Positions 50,806 through 61,379 are shown, numbered from the stretch's first letter. The stretch: 64,000 bases of DNA from Akkermansia sp. (GCA_017415995.1 JAFQDN010000021.1:1-64000); one strand, 5' to 3'. Translations and numbers: made by a program. The notes: generated by a model from the letters alone, not told the origin.

Positions 50806-51408
50806 TTACTTAGCAACGCGGAGGTAGATGATGCGCTGTGTGAAGCGGGGGTCGGCAGATTGCATTCTGATAACAAGGCGATTACGCACCCGTTTAGCCG
50901 TAGTTTTCGGGGTAATGGTGACGGTATATTCACCTTTGCGCTCACCTTTGGCAGCTTTATAATAAAAATCCTCACCGGAGAGGGCTGCCTCCTTAACGGA
51001 GGTGATGGGAGAACCGGCCGGCACGGTAATGCGGAGCACCTGCGGCGTGGGGGCGGAGCCCTGTTTCCACACCAGGGTTGACGCGCTGAAAATCACAGCA
51101 TCCGGGAGGCGGAAGCGCATGGTGAGCGTGGTGGATTTGCCGTCGGCCGTAGCAGCAGTAATGGTTTTATCCACCGAGGCATCGAATTTGGATGTATCAA
51201 CGCGGGCAACTAACTTATTACCACTGATGCTCAGTGTAGTGCAATCACAATGAGCTTTGGCGGAGGTGATGGCGGAATCCGCCTCAAACACAACAGTAGT
51301 TTGCTGTTGGCCGTGTGTAAGATTCACAGACTGCACAGGCTGCGAGAAGCCCGCCCATGCCGGGACGGAGCACGCAAGTAAGGCAATGCAGAGGCTGATT
51401 TTACCCAT
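50806..51408 (-). CDS. Secreted DUF1573-like protein
   Basis: A 200-residue protein with a signal peptide (ISLCIALLACSVPAWAG). The segment VFEADSAITSAKAHCDCTTLSISGNKL has the Cys-X-Cys-T element characteristic of DUF1573, followed by two Ig-like beta domains ending QRIIYLRVAK. Its role is unknown; family members are often found in Bacteroidota and Planctomycetota surface loci. It lies 19 bp downstream of lspA in the same direction. Confidence 0.75.
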   Translation of the reverse strand: MGKISLCIALLACSVPAWAGFSQPVQSVNLTHGQQQTTVVFEADSAITSAKAHCDCTTLSISGNKLVARVDTSKFDASVDKTITAATADGKSTTLTMRFRLPDAVIFSASTLVWKQGSAPTPQVLRITVPAGSPITSVKEAALSGEDFYYKAAKGERKGEYTVTITPKTTAKRVRNRLVIRMQSADPRFTQRIIYLRVAK

Positions 51409-51427
51409 AACGTGTGGGGTTGGAGGG

Positions 51428-52051
51428 TCAATTACCGGATTCCTCGGCTTTTTTCGTTTCTTTCTTCTCCTCTTTGGGCTCCAGGAAGGAAGCTATGAGG
51501 AAAAGCCCGGCAGCAATGCACACGCAGGAATCCGCCACGTTGAATGCAGGCCAGTGGTAGCCCATGGGGAACATGTCCGTCTTAATCCACGGGAAGGAAA
51601 AATCCAGAAAATCCACCACGTAGCCGTTGGCAAAGTTCTCAAAGAAGCTGAGTTTTTCAGCCCCTTTCAAGAAGAATCCTTGGAGGATGCGGTCCGTCAT
51701 ATTGCCGAGCACACCGGCCATAATGCAAACCCAAGCCGCCTTGAGAATGCGTGTGCGGAAAAAACCACGGCGGTAAAAGATGATGAGCATGCTCAGAGCT
51801 GCCAACTGTACGCACAGGAACACAAAGGGAGCCCAAGCCGTGCCATCCCCCATACCGAAAGCAACCCCTTGATTATGTGCTCGTACTATGTTGAAACAAA
51901 AGACGGAGCAATCCGTCACAACGGGTACTGCATCCAGATAAAAGCGATTCGGCTCCTCAAAATTAAACACAACGAGCCATTTGCTCACTTGGTCCAGCAC
52001 GTAAAGAACGGCTACCAACAAGCACAGGTAAAGGGTGGTACGGTTTTTCAT
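51428..52051 (-). CDS. lspA: Lipoprotein signal peptidase (signal peptidase II)
   Basis: A 207-residue protein from ATG 52051. It has four membrane helices and the family motifs: VLDQVSKWLV, NQGVAFGMG, GVLGNMTDRIL with the first catalytic Asp, and FNVADSCVCIAAGLFLI with the second. It removes signal peptides from lipoproteins after diacylglyceryl transfer. It follows ileS, the common bacterial order, with a 74-bp gap, and several lipoproteins in the window are possible substrates. Confidence 0.95.
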   Translation of the reverse strand: MKNRTTLYLCLLVAVLYVLDQVSKWLVVFNFEEPNRFYLDAVPVVTDCSVFCFNIVRAHNQGVAFGMGDGTAWAPFVFLCVQLAALSMLIIFYRRGFFRTRILKAAWVCIMAGVLGNMTDRILQGFFLKGAEKLSFFENFANGYVVDFLDFSFPWIKTDMFPMGYHWPAFNVADSCVCIAAGLFLIASFLEPKEEKKETKKAEESGN

Positions 52052-52125
52052 GACTGATGATTTCTGTGTGGGGGAAAAGGGACTCCCCCCTGCCCGCCGT
52101 AACGAGCAGGAGGGATTGCAGGGAT

Positions 52126-54843
52126 TCAGCGGCACACCTCGGCGCAGCGCTCACAGAGGCCGTCTGCATTCACAGCGGGCTCATAACGGCGGCAACGAGG
52201 ACACATGCCGTGGCCGGTCTTGGCAGCGGTGGCTGCAAGCTCAGCACCACGCTCCACCTTGAGGTCGGAGATGATGAAGAAGGTCTTGGCAAACTCCGCA
52301 TCCTCCAGCAGGGCAACTACGGCCGGAGCCTCATCCTGCGGCAGAGTAAGCGTGACTACGGCCTCATTGTTCTTATTGAAGGCCTTGGACTTAATCTGAG
52401 CCTCGATGGCAATCTGGATGATACCCTTAATTTGCTGCAAACGGGCAAAGGTAGCAGTGTAGCCCTGCTCGAAAGCGGGGTCAGCCGTGGGGAAGTCCTG
52501 CTCATGCACGGAATCCGTATGGCCGGCATGCTCCCAAGCCTCCTCAGCCGTGTAGGCCAAGATGGGGGCAAGCAAGCGCACCAGTACATCGAACACGCGG
52601 CTGATGGCAAACTGGCGGCTCAGGCGGCGGGCGCTGTCTGCGGCGTCACAGTAAAGACTATCCTTGGTGATGTCGATGTAAAGAGCAGACAAATCATTGG
52701 TACAGAATTGGTTGATAGCCATGAACACCTTGCGGAACTCATAAGCATCATACGCGGCGCGCACCTCGTTAATCAGGGCGTTGCTACGCTCCAAAATCCA
52801 GCCGTCCAAAGCATCAAGCGTTTCCGGTTTCTCTCCCTTGTAGCCCTTGAGGTTGGCCAGCAGAATGCGCAATGTGTTACGCAGGCGGCGGTAGGGATCC
52901 GTAATTTGCTTGAAGAGGTCCTCACCGAAAGGCACCTCATTCTGCCAGTCCACGGAGCTTACCCACAAGCGCACAATGTCCGCACCGTACTTCTCATAGA
53001 AATACTTGGCATTGGTGGGCTTGGTATAGGTACCTTGGGCACTCTTGGAGAGTTTGGAGCGGTCTTGGTTCACCACGAAGGCGTGTGTAAGCACCTTTTT
53101 GTACGGAGCGGTGCCACGCCAGGCACATGAGAGCATCAGCGAGCTCTGGAACCATCCGCGGTGCTGGTCCGTAGCCTCCAAGTATACATCACAGGGGGCG
53201 TGCAGCTCCGGGTGTTCCTCCAAAACAGACACGTGGGAGCAACCGGAATCAATCCACACGTCCAGCGTATCCTTGCCCTTCTTGAGGTTGGTGGGCAGGC
53301 CGAGTTTCTCGCACAGCTGTTCGTCCGTAAGCTCAAACCAAATATTGGTGCCGTGCTCTGCTACCAAGTCCGCCACTTTATTGACGATTTCAGCCGTCAG
53401 CACCGGCTTGTCATTCTCATCAAAGAATACGGGCAAGGGCACACCCCACGTACGCTGACGGGAGATACACCAGTCCGGGCGAGCCTCCACCGTGCTGTAA
53501 ATGCGATTGCGCCCCCAAGCCGGCAGCCACTCAGTCTTATCAATCTGCTCCAGAGCCTGGCCACGCAGTTTCTCCATGCTGATGAAGAACTGCTTAACGG
53601 CACGGAAGATAATGGGGGTTTTGGAGCGCCAGCAGTGCGGGTATTGGTGCGTAAACTCCTCACGCCCCAGCAAGCGGTTACCCTCTACCAACAGGGTGAT
53701 GATGTCCTCATTGCACTTGAACACGTGCTTACCTACCAAGTGCGGCAAGCCGCATTCGGCGGTATAGTTGCCATCGTCATCCACCGGGGAAAGTACGGGC
53801 AATCCATATGCCATGCCGGCAATGTAGTCATCCGCACCATGGCCGGGTGCAATGTGTACGGCACCGGTACCGGCATCCGTGGTCACATAAGCAGCGTTGA
53901 TGATGAGCGACTCGCGATTCAGGAAAGGATGGCGGGCGGTGCGTTTCTCCAACTCACTGCCGATGAAGGTGGAAAGCTCCTCCTGCAACTGCCAGCCGGT
54001 CTTGGCGGTAAAGGTCTCAATGAGCTCGCGTACAACAATAAACTTGCGTTCCTCGCCATCCTTGGCATAGCGGCCTACCACATAGGTGAAATCCGGGTTA
54101 AGAGCAATGGCCAAGTTGCTCGGGAGGGTCCACGGAGTCGTGGTCCAAATGACCATCTCGCAATCCTCAATGCCGTTGACGGCTCCATCCAACTTAAAGC
54201 CGACGTAAATAGCCGTGGAGGTGTCCTCCATGTACTCCACCTCGGCCTCTGCAAGTGCAGTGTGGTGCGCATAGCTCCACTGCACGGGCTTCATGGACTG
54301 GTACACGGCACCGCTTTCCACCAACTTGGCGAATACTCGCAGAATACCGGCCTCATACTTGGGCAGCATGGTGATGTACGGATTAAACCAATCCCCGAAC
54401 ACGCCCAAACGGCGGAAGGAGAGGCGCTGCTGGTCAATATAGCCCAAGGCAAACTCCGTGCAACGGCGGCGAATCTCTGCCGGCTCCAGCCCCTGAAACT
54501 CTTTAACTACCTTGGCCTCAATCGGCAAGCCGTGGCAATCCCACCCCGGAATAAACGGAGCATAGTAGCCACTCATAGTCTTGCTCTTAACGATAAAATC
54601 CTTCAGCACCTTATTAAGCCCGGTGCCCATGTGCACATCACCATTGGCAAAGGGAGGTCCGTCATGCAAAATGAATATGGGTGCACCCTCCGCTTTACGG
54701 CGGCTTGTAATTCGCTCATAAAGCTTCTCATTTTCCCATTTTTCAAGACGCGCCGGCTCCTTAGTCGTGAGGTCACCACGCATGGGGAACGTGGTGTCCG
54801 GCAGGAAAATCGTGTCTTTATAGCTCTTGGCAGGTGTACTCAT
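52126..54843 (-). CDS. ileS: Isoleucyl-tRNA synthetase
   Basis: A 905-residue enzyme from ATG 54843. It has the HIGH-type sequence GDVHMGTGLNKVLKDF, the editing domain (YVTTDAGTGAVHIAPGHGADDY), KMSKS as KLSKSAQG, and a C-terminal zinc finger (CPRCRRYEP and CERCAEVC). It charges tRNA-Ile in the cytoplasm. The upstream in-frame ATG at 54861 lies before the predicted transcription start and is rejected. Confidence 0.97.
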   Translation of the reverse strand: MSTPAKSYKDTIFLPDTTFPMRGDLTTKEPARLEKWENEKLYERITSRRKAEGAPIFILHDGPPFANGDVHMGTGLNKVLKDFIVKSKTMSGYYAPFIPGWDCHGLPIEAKVVKEFQGLEPAEIRRRCTEFALGYIDQQRLSFRRLGVFGDWFNPYITMLPKYEAGILRVFAKLVESGAVYQSMKPVQWSYAHHTALAEAEVEYMEDTSTAIYVGFKLDGAVNGIEDCEMVIWTTTPWTLPSNLAIALNPDFTYVVGRYAKDGEERKFIVVRELIETFTAKTGWQLQEELSTFIGSELEKRTARHPFLNRESLIINAAYVTTDAGTGAVHIAPGHGADDYIAGMAYGLPVLSPVDDDGNYTAECGLPHLVGKHVFKCNEDIITLLVEGNRLLGREEFTHQYPHCWRSKTPIIFRAVKQFFISMEKLRGQALEQIDKTEWLPAWGRNRIYSTVEARPDWCISRQRTWGVPLPVFFDENDKPVLTAEIVNKVADLVAEHGTNIWFELTDEQLCEKLGLPTNLKKGKDTLDVWIDSGCSHVSVLEEHPELHAPCDVYLEATDQHRGWFQSSLMLSCAWRGTAPYKKVLTHAFVVNQDRSKLSKSAQGTYTKPTNAKYFYEKYGADIVRLWVSSVDWQNEVPFGEDLFKQITDPYRRLRNTLRILLANLKGYKGEKPETLDALDGWILERSNALINEVRAAYDAYEFRKVFMAINQFCTNDLSALYIDITKDSLYCDAADSARRLSRQFAISRVFDVLVRLLAPILAYTAEEAWEHAGHTDSVHEQDFPTADPAFEQGYTATFARLQQIKGIIQIAIEAQIKSKAFNKNNEAVVTLTLPQDEAPAVVALLEDAEFAKTFFIISDLKVERGAELAATAAKTGHGMCPRCRRYEPAVNADGLCERCAEVCR

Positions 54844-54852
54844 ACGCGCGTC

Positions 54853-54881
54853 ACTGTACACCCTTATCCACCGATTGTCAA
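54853..54881 (-). promoter_or_regulatory. Promoter of ileS, leaderless start
   Basis: TTGACA (54881-54876), 17 bp, TACAGT (54858-54853), then nine bases to ATG 54843. The leader is about 3 nt. Confidence 0.75.
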
Positions 54882-55265
54882 TCTTATTGTGTTCCTTACC
54901 TCCCTTATTTTCCCTTTTCTGCCCCTTTTACGCAGGAGAACACAAGCCCCCGCGCTCTCACCTGCCCTCAAAACGGTGTCCCACGGGGGGGCATCATGCG
55001 AAACGAGGCACGTATTCCGAGAGCGAGGGAGAATAGACTCCCGATACTTGATGCAGGGAAATTCCGCTCACCTTCGGGTTGCCAAACAGCCGTCAAATTA
55101 AATTTACCGAGTGGCAAAAAAAGTTCGCGGATGGGGGTGAGGAATGACTTAACAAGGATAGATGCAGCCCGAAGAGGCAAAAGCACGTTTTTTCGGGATA
55201 AATTTGCTTGCATAGCAGATGTTGCATGCTAGTATATAACTGAACAGATGAACCACAAATGATTC
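54882..55265. other. Intergenic region before the alpha-2-macroglobulin gene
   Basis: About 380 bases without a gene. Near its right end, TTGCAT and TATATA could form the promoter. ATTCATG-CC-CATGAAT (55262-55277) surrounds the start codon and could hide it in a hairpin. The remainder shows no clear structure. Confidence 0.45.
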
Positions 55266-58200
55266 ATGCCCATGAATAGAACCAAAAAAACTGGTATGGT
55301 GGCAGCCTTGCTGGCGCTGGCAATGAGTTCCGGCCTGGCATTGGCTGATGACGTGCGGTACCGTGGCTCGGATGCCGTAGTGATAGATTTTGATGAGCCG
55401 GTAGTATCTGCCGGGGTGGTCGAGAACGGGTACGATACGAATCTGGCAGCGGACAAGCGCGGGTTGGATTTGTTCGATGTCACGGGCGACCCCTCCTGTG
55501 CGCCGCTTGTGCGCTGGATAGACCAAGACAAACTGCTTATCACGTTCACTAAGGGAACTTCCCTTCACACCAAATACCGCTTAGCGTTCCGACCGGGAGC
55601 AGATAAGTACCTGAGCGGCAAAAAGATGCCGGATAACGCATTTGAGTTCAGCCCGCAGGCGCAGCCCCTGAAAGCGGTGGAAATGAATGCCGGCATACCG
55701 GGAGGAGCCGCAACAGTGACCGTGGAGGAAAGATTGTTCCGCGAGCAACTCAATTTCTCGCCCACCTCGGCGGTTCGCTATGAGTTCCGCGAGGTAGTGA
55801 AGGAGAAGCCGCTCAAGTACGGCAAGGTGGTGGCAGGTAAGGCGGAAGTCCTCCGTATTAAGCATGTTACACCCCGTTATGTGGCCAATATGCTTTCCGA
55901 ACTCAAGGAGTTGGGTCTGAAAGAAGGTAGGGAGGGATTGGAGGAGTTCAGCCAAGAGACCATTGTGCCGAGCTCGGTTCTTGTTACCCCGCAGGAGCCA
56001 CTGGATACCGCCAAACTCTGGGAGTTGCACGTCGTGGCAGATGAATCCACCGGGTTCCGCAGTGGCCGTTTGGAACGCATCATGGTAGAGCCCGAGCTCG
56101 CCACGGCGGTAAAGTGGGGCTGGTATGAGGAAAAAGAAAAGTCAGGCTATCGGGGCTGTGTGTTTTTCGGAGCACCTGTAGCAAAGGCAGATTTGGCTGA
56201 CATTTTCCGCTCCTTGGATATCAGCATAGGTGATCATGTGGCAGTAACATCCGAGGATGGTAAGAGCAAAACACTGACCCACCAAGGCAAGACAATCATT
56301 TTCCGCATGACGGAGCCGGAGCCGCAGCTGAACGGCGGGCATAGGGCATGGAATCCGTACGATGATTGGGACTACGCCACCATGCTGATGTACAACGCCC
56401 CGTACACCAACCGGATAGAGTTTGAGATGGAGGGGGCAGAGGGGCTGCCGCTTGCGCCGGATGTGGTGATAAAGGCGGGCACCAAGTCCATGCTCGGCTT
56501 GAGCACCGCGTGTGACCACCGCCACCGCTATACGCTGAATCCCTCTGCACCGGCGCTGACATTCGACACGCCGCTTTCACACCCTCACTTATTACCGCTG
56601 AATGGTGAACATGTTTTGCGTTTAGAGTCGCTCAACAACGCAAAACTGCATGTCAGGGTGGCACGCATGAGTGCAGAGCAGTATGTGCAGCACTACATGA
56701 AGTTCCGCAAGATTGACGAGCACGCCGAGCAGAGCTTGGCGCGGGTAACGTATGAACTCCGCTTGCTGGAGAAACGCTTGGCAGCCGGATTGGAAAGCGC
56801 CGCTGCACAGACCGAGAACCTCAAATCCCTGAAGCGCGAGATAACACGCCTGAAGAGCCGCGTGCCGGATTATGCCGCTCTGCGTACTGCGCTGGAGGGC
56901 GTGGAGTTCTCCGAGGAGCAAACCTTGGATGCAACCGGAACAGGCGAGGAGGCCGTGCGCCGCGCTGAGTCCGTTATTGACCTGAATGCCCTGTGCGGCG
57001 GCAATGCCGGAGCCGGGTATTACTTGGTGAGCATCCGCTCGGAGGCTGCACCGGCAGTGCGTGCATGCCTGCGCGAGCTGGAACTGCCGGAGGATTTGCT
57101 GGATTATGAGATGTGGTCCTCCGTACAGCTGACGGATTTGAACCTCGTCAATAACTGCGGCAGTGGCTTTATGGTGCATAGCCTGAGCAATGGCAGCCCG
57201 TGCACAGAGGGTAAGGTGCTGCGGATTGATGAGGCCGAGGCTACCCCCATTGCCGAGCTGAAAGACGGATTGGCTGTCCTGCCCCGCATGAAGAACTCCG
57301 GCCGCAAAAAAACGCAGGTCTTGGTGCAGTGCGGTGAGGATTTCCGCCTGCTGCCGTGGACGGAAGACTACGCGCGATTGAAGACGGACCGACGCATTCT
57401 GACAGTAACGGACCGCCCGATATACCGCCCCGGGGATACCGTGTACCTGCGTGGCGTATTGCGCAGCGTTTCCCCCATGGGCGAGCCATCGCTGCCCGAT
57501 GTAAGCAGTGTAGAGCTCATCGTGAGCCGTCCCGACCGCAAGGAAATGATGCGCAAAAACATCAAGCTGAATGAGTTCGGCGCCTTCGATTTTTCATTTA
57601 AGCTACCGAAGGGAGAAGAGGATATTGTGGGGACTTACCGCGTCTCCATTCAGGCAGACGGCAACAAATACCGAGATGAGCATTATGTGAACTGCCAAGA
57701 GTTCCGCCGAGATGCATTCCAAACCGAGGTACAACTGAAAGCGGACCCCGTGCGCCCCAAGGAGTTCACCTACACCGTCAAGGCTCGGGATTTTAACGGA
57801 GTACCGCTCACCGGTGCCAAGGCAACGCTCAAGTTTGAGCTGGAAAGCAACAGCTATGAGCATCCTGCGCCCGGGCTTACGCCGGTGCGGCCACACATCA
57901 AAGATAAAACCTGGGAGGAAACGCTGCAGTTGGATGCCAACGGCACCGCCACCTACACCGGCACCTTTGATTACCTGCATACAGATACCCTCATGAGCCC
58001 CACTTGGGACTTGAGAGTCACCGGCTCTGTGGCAAATGACCGCGAGGAGGTGCGCCGCCTCAAAACTCAGACGGTCACCCTCTACCCCGCAGATTTCTGC
58101 GCGTATTTAACCAAAGAGGGCTCCGGCAGGCTCAAGCTGTATGATAACACCTGCCCCGGTGAGGATGATGACAAACTTCTCAACCGTGACCAAAGCGTAA

Positions 58201-61200
58201 GCCTGCGCTTGGTGTGCCGTAATTCCAAACAAACACAGTTACCCAACGGTGTGGTGATAGTGGAGTTTGAGCCCATGGTGATTTGGGAAGGTGAGTGCAC
58301 GGTGCCCGCAAACTCCGTAAACGGAGTGGAAGTAGGCGTGTATAAGCGCTTTGCCGAATATTGTGAGAAGGTTACACAAGAGCAGAATAAACGCGATATC
58401 CCCACCTCCGCTTGGGTGGAAATACGCGGTAAAGATACCGCCGGCCGCGAGATGCTGCAGCAAACACCCTTGCATTTTTGGCGCACCCCCACGCCGAACG
58501 CAGAGCCCCACACAAGCCGCGTTGCCACTTGCACCGTCAAGGAGCGCACCGTGCAACTGAAAGCTACTTTCGAGCATGCCGGCAAGGCTGCCGTAGTCGT
58601 TACCTCAGTGGCAGGCACGCGTGCTGCCGGTATTGTAGAGGTTCATAAGGGTGAAAACACATGGGATTTCCCCCTTACCGATGCAGAGTATGGTGATGTG
58701 AACATAGCTGTGCTACTGCCCGTGGAGCATGATTCCCGCTTCTTCCACCTGGAATACGCCGGGGGGGATGCTGAGGTGGAACGCGTGCAGACCAAACTTA
58801 CCCCGCAGCTCAACATACCGGAGCAACACCCCCGCCCGGGTGCCACTATTACGCTTTCCGGCACCCTGCTTGGGGCAGACGGCAAGCCTGCCACCGGGGC
58901 ACAGGTTACGCTCTTTGCGGTGGATAAAGGCATGCTTTCCGTCGGTGACGGACACACAGTGCCCAACCCCGGCACATTCTTCACCTCGGTATGGGTACAA
59001 AGCATCCACCCGCAATTTGTGCAGAGTCCCGCTCCGCTCAAACACACACCCGGCAGCACATCAGCCTCGCTGATGGCCGGACTCTGGCAGGGTGACATTG
59101 TGGGGAAAGGAACCGAGCTGCAGTATTTTAACAGCCATGCTCCCATGGTCATGAACTCCGCCGGCATCCAGGCAAAATCCATGCGCAAAGCCCGTGGCTC
59201 CGCTACCTATGAGTGCGCAGAGGTGGTAGCGTGTGATTCTGCGGATATGTGCGCAGCACCTGCGCCCGTAGTAACACCCTGCATGGGGGCGGGTGATGCG
59301 GATTATGAAATGGAGGACGGTGAAATCCCGCCTTGGCTGTGCGAGGAGTCAGGAGATCTCGGTAACGGGCTCGGTGCCGGCACTCCCAAATCCGCCCCGC
59401 GCTTGCGCACAGACTTTACCCCCGTCGCCGTGTGGGCTCCCGCATTGTCGGTAGATGCAGAGGGCAAGTTCAGCACTCAGGTAAAACTGCCGGATACCCT
59501 CACCACCTACCAAGTGTATGCCGTTGCCCTCGGGGCGGATGGCAAGAGCTTCGGTTACGCGGAAAATGAGTTTACCGTCAGCCAGCCCGTCATGCTCACG
59601 CCCGGCACTCCGCTCTTCATGAGCGTGGGGGATTGCCTCCGCCTGCCCCTTACCATCACAAACAATACAGATACGGATGCCACTTGGTCCGTTCAATTGG
59701 AGGGTGTGGGCTCTGCTCAGCAGATTGCCCTCAAGGCAAAATCCACCGCTACGCTCTACTTTGACTACACCGCCACCGAGGAAGGCGAGCGCAAGCTGCA
59801 CTGGGTAGCTACGGCTGATGCCGGGGGCGATGCCGTGGAGGGCTCGTTTGAGGTATTCTTCCCCGCGCCCGTACTGCGGGAGGCGCACCGCTTGGTGTTG
59901 CAGGAGGGGGCAGAGCCCTTGAAAGTGGCAAGCCTCCCCGCGCCGGAGTTGGCCGGTTCTACCCGTGGTAATGTGGAAATTCAGCTTTCCGCCAACCCTC
60001 TGCTGCACCTCAATGAGTGCATGGAGCTCTTCCTGAGCCCCGCCTATGGCTGCACGGAGCAGTATGCCACCTCACTCTTGCCTTGGATGCTCTATGACCG
60101 CATGGCTCCCTTCAGCCCGGTAATGGCATCCACCCCGGCTGACGAGGCGCGCAAAATTGTTACCAAGGGTATTGCTCGTTTGGTGAAGTGCCAGCGCCGC
60201 GACGGCGGTATGGGCTTCTGGCCGGAAAGCGAATTCTGCCTTTGCTCTACAAGCAGCCCTTGGGCTTCTGCTTACGCCGGCTTAGTGCTCACCATTGCTA
60301 CGGATTGCGGTTACGCCGTGCCGGAGGAAACCCTCTCCCGCCTGCGCGATTACCTCAGTAAGTACATTGCCGAGATGCGTAAGGACCCCGCCATGTGGCG
60401 CGCTATGTCCTCCCACATCATTTACGCATGCGGCCGTGTGCTGGATGATGAGGATTTGGTGCGTGAAGGGTTGAACCGTGCGCTGATACGCGAAAAATTG
60501 GCGGAAAAAGTAGCGGATGACTACGCGGAGCCGTTCCACCCCCGCGTCTGTTGCATGTCTTGGTTCCGCACAACACGTGCTACCTCCAGCCTTCTCTTCC
60601 TGGCAGAGATGAACAAGAACAAAGAGGCTCGCCATGATTCCTTCCTCAAGTGGATGCGTGTGGTCGGCCACGATTACCGCCACATTACCGGTTGGGACGG
60701 TGGCTGGATGCTCATTGCCCTGCATGAGTACCTGCGCCTTACGCCGGCCGGCAATGCCCAAGCCACCGTCACCTTGGAGGACGGCCGCTCCCTTACCCTC
60801 GGTAACGGGGTAACGGCTCTTACCCCCGCCAAAACTCGCACCCTTGGCGAGATTCCCACCATCCTGACCCGCACTGAGGGTACTGTGTACGTGGCTGTCA
60901 AGTTCCGTGCTCGCCCGGAGCAAACGGAATACCCCGGTGTTACGGAAAAAGGCATGCAGGTAACCCGCATTTACGAGTGCCGTGATGAAAAGGGCGCCTG
61001 GGTACCCGTCACGGAGTTTAAGGTGGGGGATGTGGTGCGTGTTACCCTCACCTGTGCCAAAGCGGATAAGGATTTGGAGTTCTTTGTGCTGGAGGATTAT
61101 CTGCCCTCCAACCTGGAGGCCATCAACCCGGCCATCCCCTCACAGGCAGCCGGCTTGGAGTGGGCGCCTTGGAGCGATTGGTTCGATAACCGAGAGTTCC

Positions 61201-61379
61201 AAGCCCACCGCGTCCGTGGTTTCTGCTCCCGCTGGGGTGGCCGCGAGCTCCTCAACATGAGCTACTTTGCCCGCGTGAAGCGTGCCGGTACCGCTACCGC
61301 TCCCCCTGCTTCCGCCCAGCTCATGTACGAGCCCCAAAATTACGGTCTCTCCCCCAATACCAAGGTCAGCAGTAAATAA
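55266..61379 (+). CDS. Bacterial alpha-2-macroglobulin-like protein
   Basis: A 2037-residue protein (ATG 55272 is an alternative start) with a signal peptide (VAALLALAMSSGLALAD) and no lipobox. It is made of many beta-sandwich (MG) domains, with an unusual coiled coil near residues 490-545. The bait-like region (about 1300-1370) precedes DFTPVAVWAPALSVDAEG, a conserved A2M strand. The thioester motif GCTEQ is at about residue 1595, followed by a helical TED domain. The family traps proteases in the periplasm. The common partner, PBP1C, is not adjacent. Length is above the E. coli form (about 1650). Confidence 0.93.
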   Translation: MPMNRTKKTGMVAALLALAMSSGLALADDVRYRGSDAVVIDFDEPVVSAGVVENGYDTNLAADKRGLDLFDVTGDPSCAPLVRWIDQDKLLITFTKGTSLHTKYRLAFRPGADKYLSGKKMPDNAFEFSPQAQPLKAVEMNAGIPGGAATVTVEERLFREQLNFSPTSAVRYEFREVVKEKPLKYGKVVAGKAEVLRIKHVTPRYVANMLSELKELGLKEGREGLEEFSQETIVPSSVLVTPQEPLDTAKLWELHVVADESTGFRSGRLERIMVEPELATAVKWGWYEEKEKSGYRGCVFFGAPVAKADLADIFRSLDISIGDHVAVTSEDGKSKTLTHQGKTIIFRMTEPEPQLNGGHRAWNPYDDWDYATMLMYNAPYTNRIEFEMEGAEGLPLAPDVVIKAGTKSMLGLSTACDHRHRYTLNPSAPALTFDTPLSHPHLLPLNGEHVLRLESLNNAKLHVRVARMSAEQYVQHYMKFRKIDEHAEQSLARVTYELRLLEKRLAAGLESAAAQTENLKSLKREITRLKSRVPDYAALRTALEGVEFSEEQTLDATGTGEEAVRRAESVIDLNALCGGNAGAGYYLVSIRSEAAPAVRACLRELELPEDLLDYEMWSSVQLTDLNLVNNCGSGFMVHSLSNGSPCTEGKVLRIDEAEATPIAELKDGLAVLPRMKNSGRKKTQVLVQCGEDFRLLPWTEDYARLKTDRRILTVTDRPIYRPGDTVYLRGVLRSVSPMGEPSLPDVSSVELIVSRPDRKEMMRKNIKLNEFGAFDFSFKLPKGEEDIVGTYRVSIQADGNKYRDEHYVNCQEFRRDAFQTEVQLKADPVRPKEFTYTVKARDFNGVPLTGAKATLKFELESNSYEHPAPGLTPVRPHIKDKTWEETLQLDANGTATYTGTFDYLHTDTLMSPTWDLRVTGSVANDREEVRRLKTQTVTLYPADFCAYLTKEGSGRLKLYDNTCPGEDDDKLLNRDQSVSLRLVCRNSKQTQLPNGVVIVEFEPMVIWEGECTVPANSVNGVEVGVYKRFAEYCEKVTQEQNKRDIPTSAWVEIRGKDTAGREMLQQTPLHFWRTPTPNAEPHTSRVATCTVKERTVQLKATFEHAGKAAVVVTSVAGTRAAGIVEVHKGENTWDFPLTDAEYGDVNIAVLLPVEHDSRFFHLEYAGGDAEVERVQTKLTPQLNIPEQHPRPGATITLSGTLLGADGKPATGAQVTLFAVDKGMLSVGDGHTVPNPGTFFTSVWVQSIHPQFVQSPAPLKHTPGSTSASLMAGLWQGDIVGKGTELQYFNSHAPMVMNSAGIQAKSMRKARGSATYECAEVVACDSADMCAAPAPVVTPCMGAGDADYEMEDGEIPPWLCEESGDLGNGLGAGTPKSAPRLRTDFTPVAVWAPALSVDAEGKFSTQVKLPDTLTTYQVYAVALGADGKSFGYAENEFTVSQPVMLTPGTPLFMSVGDCLRLPLTITNNTDTDATWSVQLEGVGSAQQIALKAKSTATLYFDYTATEEGERKLHWVATADAGGDAVEGSFEVFFPAPVLREAHRLVLQEGAEPLKVASLPAPELAGSTRGNVEIQLSANPLLHLNECMELFLSPAYGCTEQYATSLLPWMLYDRMAPFSPVMASTPADEARKIVTKGIARLVKCQRRDGGMGFWPESEFCLCSTSSPWASAYAGLVLTIATDCGYAVPEETLSRLRDYLSKYIAEMRKDPAMWRAMSSHIIYACGRVLDDEDLVREGLNRALIREKLAEKVADDYAEPFHPRVCCMSWFRTTRATSSLLFLAEMNKNKEARHDSFLKWMRVVGHDYRHITGWDGGWMLIALHEYLRLTPAGNAQATVTLEDGRSLTLGNGVTALTPAKTRTLGEIPTILTRTEGTVYVAVKFRARPEQTEYPGVTEKGMQVTRIYECRDEKGAWVPVTEFKVGDVVRVTLTCAKADKDLEFFVLEDYLPSNLEAINPAIPSQAAGLEWAPWSDWFDNREFQAHRVRGFCSRWGGRELLNMSYFARVKRAGTATAPPASAQLMYEPQNYGLSPNTKVSSK

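Noticed and set aside
53161-55101. 646-residue plus-strand frame across ileS
   Set aside because: It lies antisense to ileS, where biased codon use keeps the opposite frame open.
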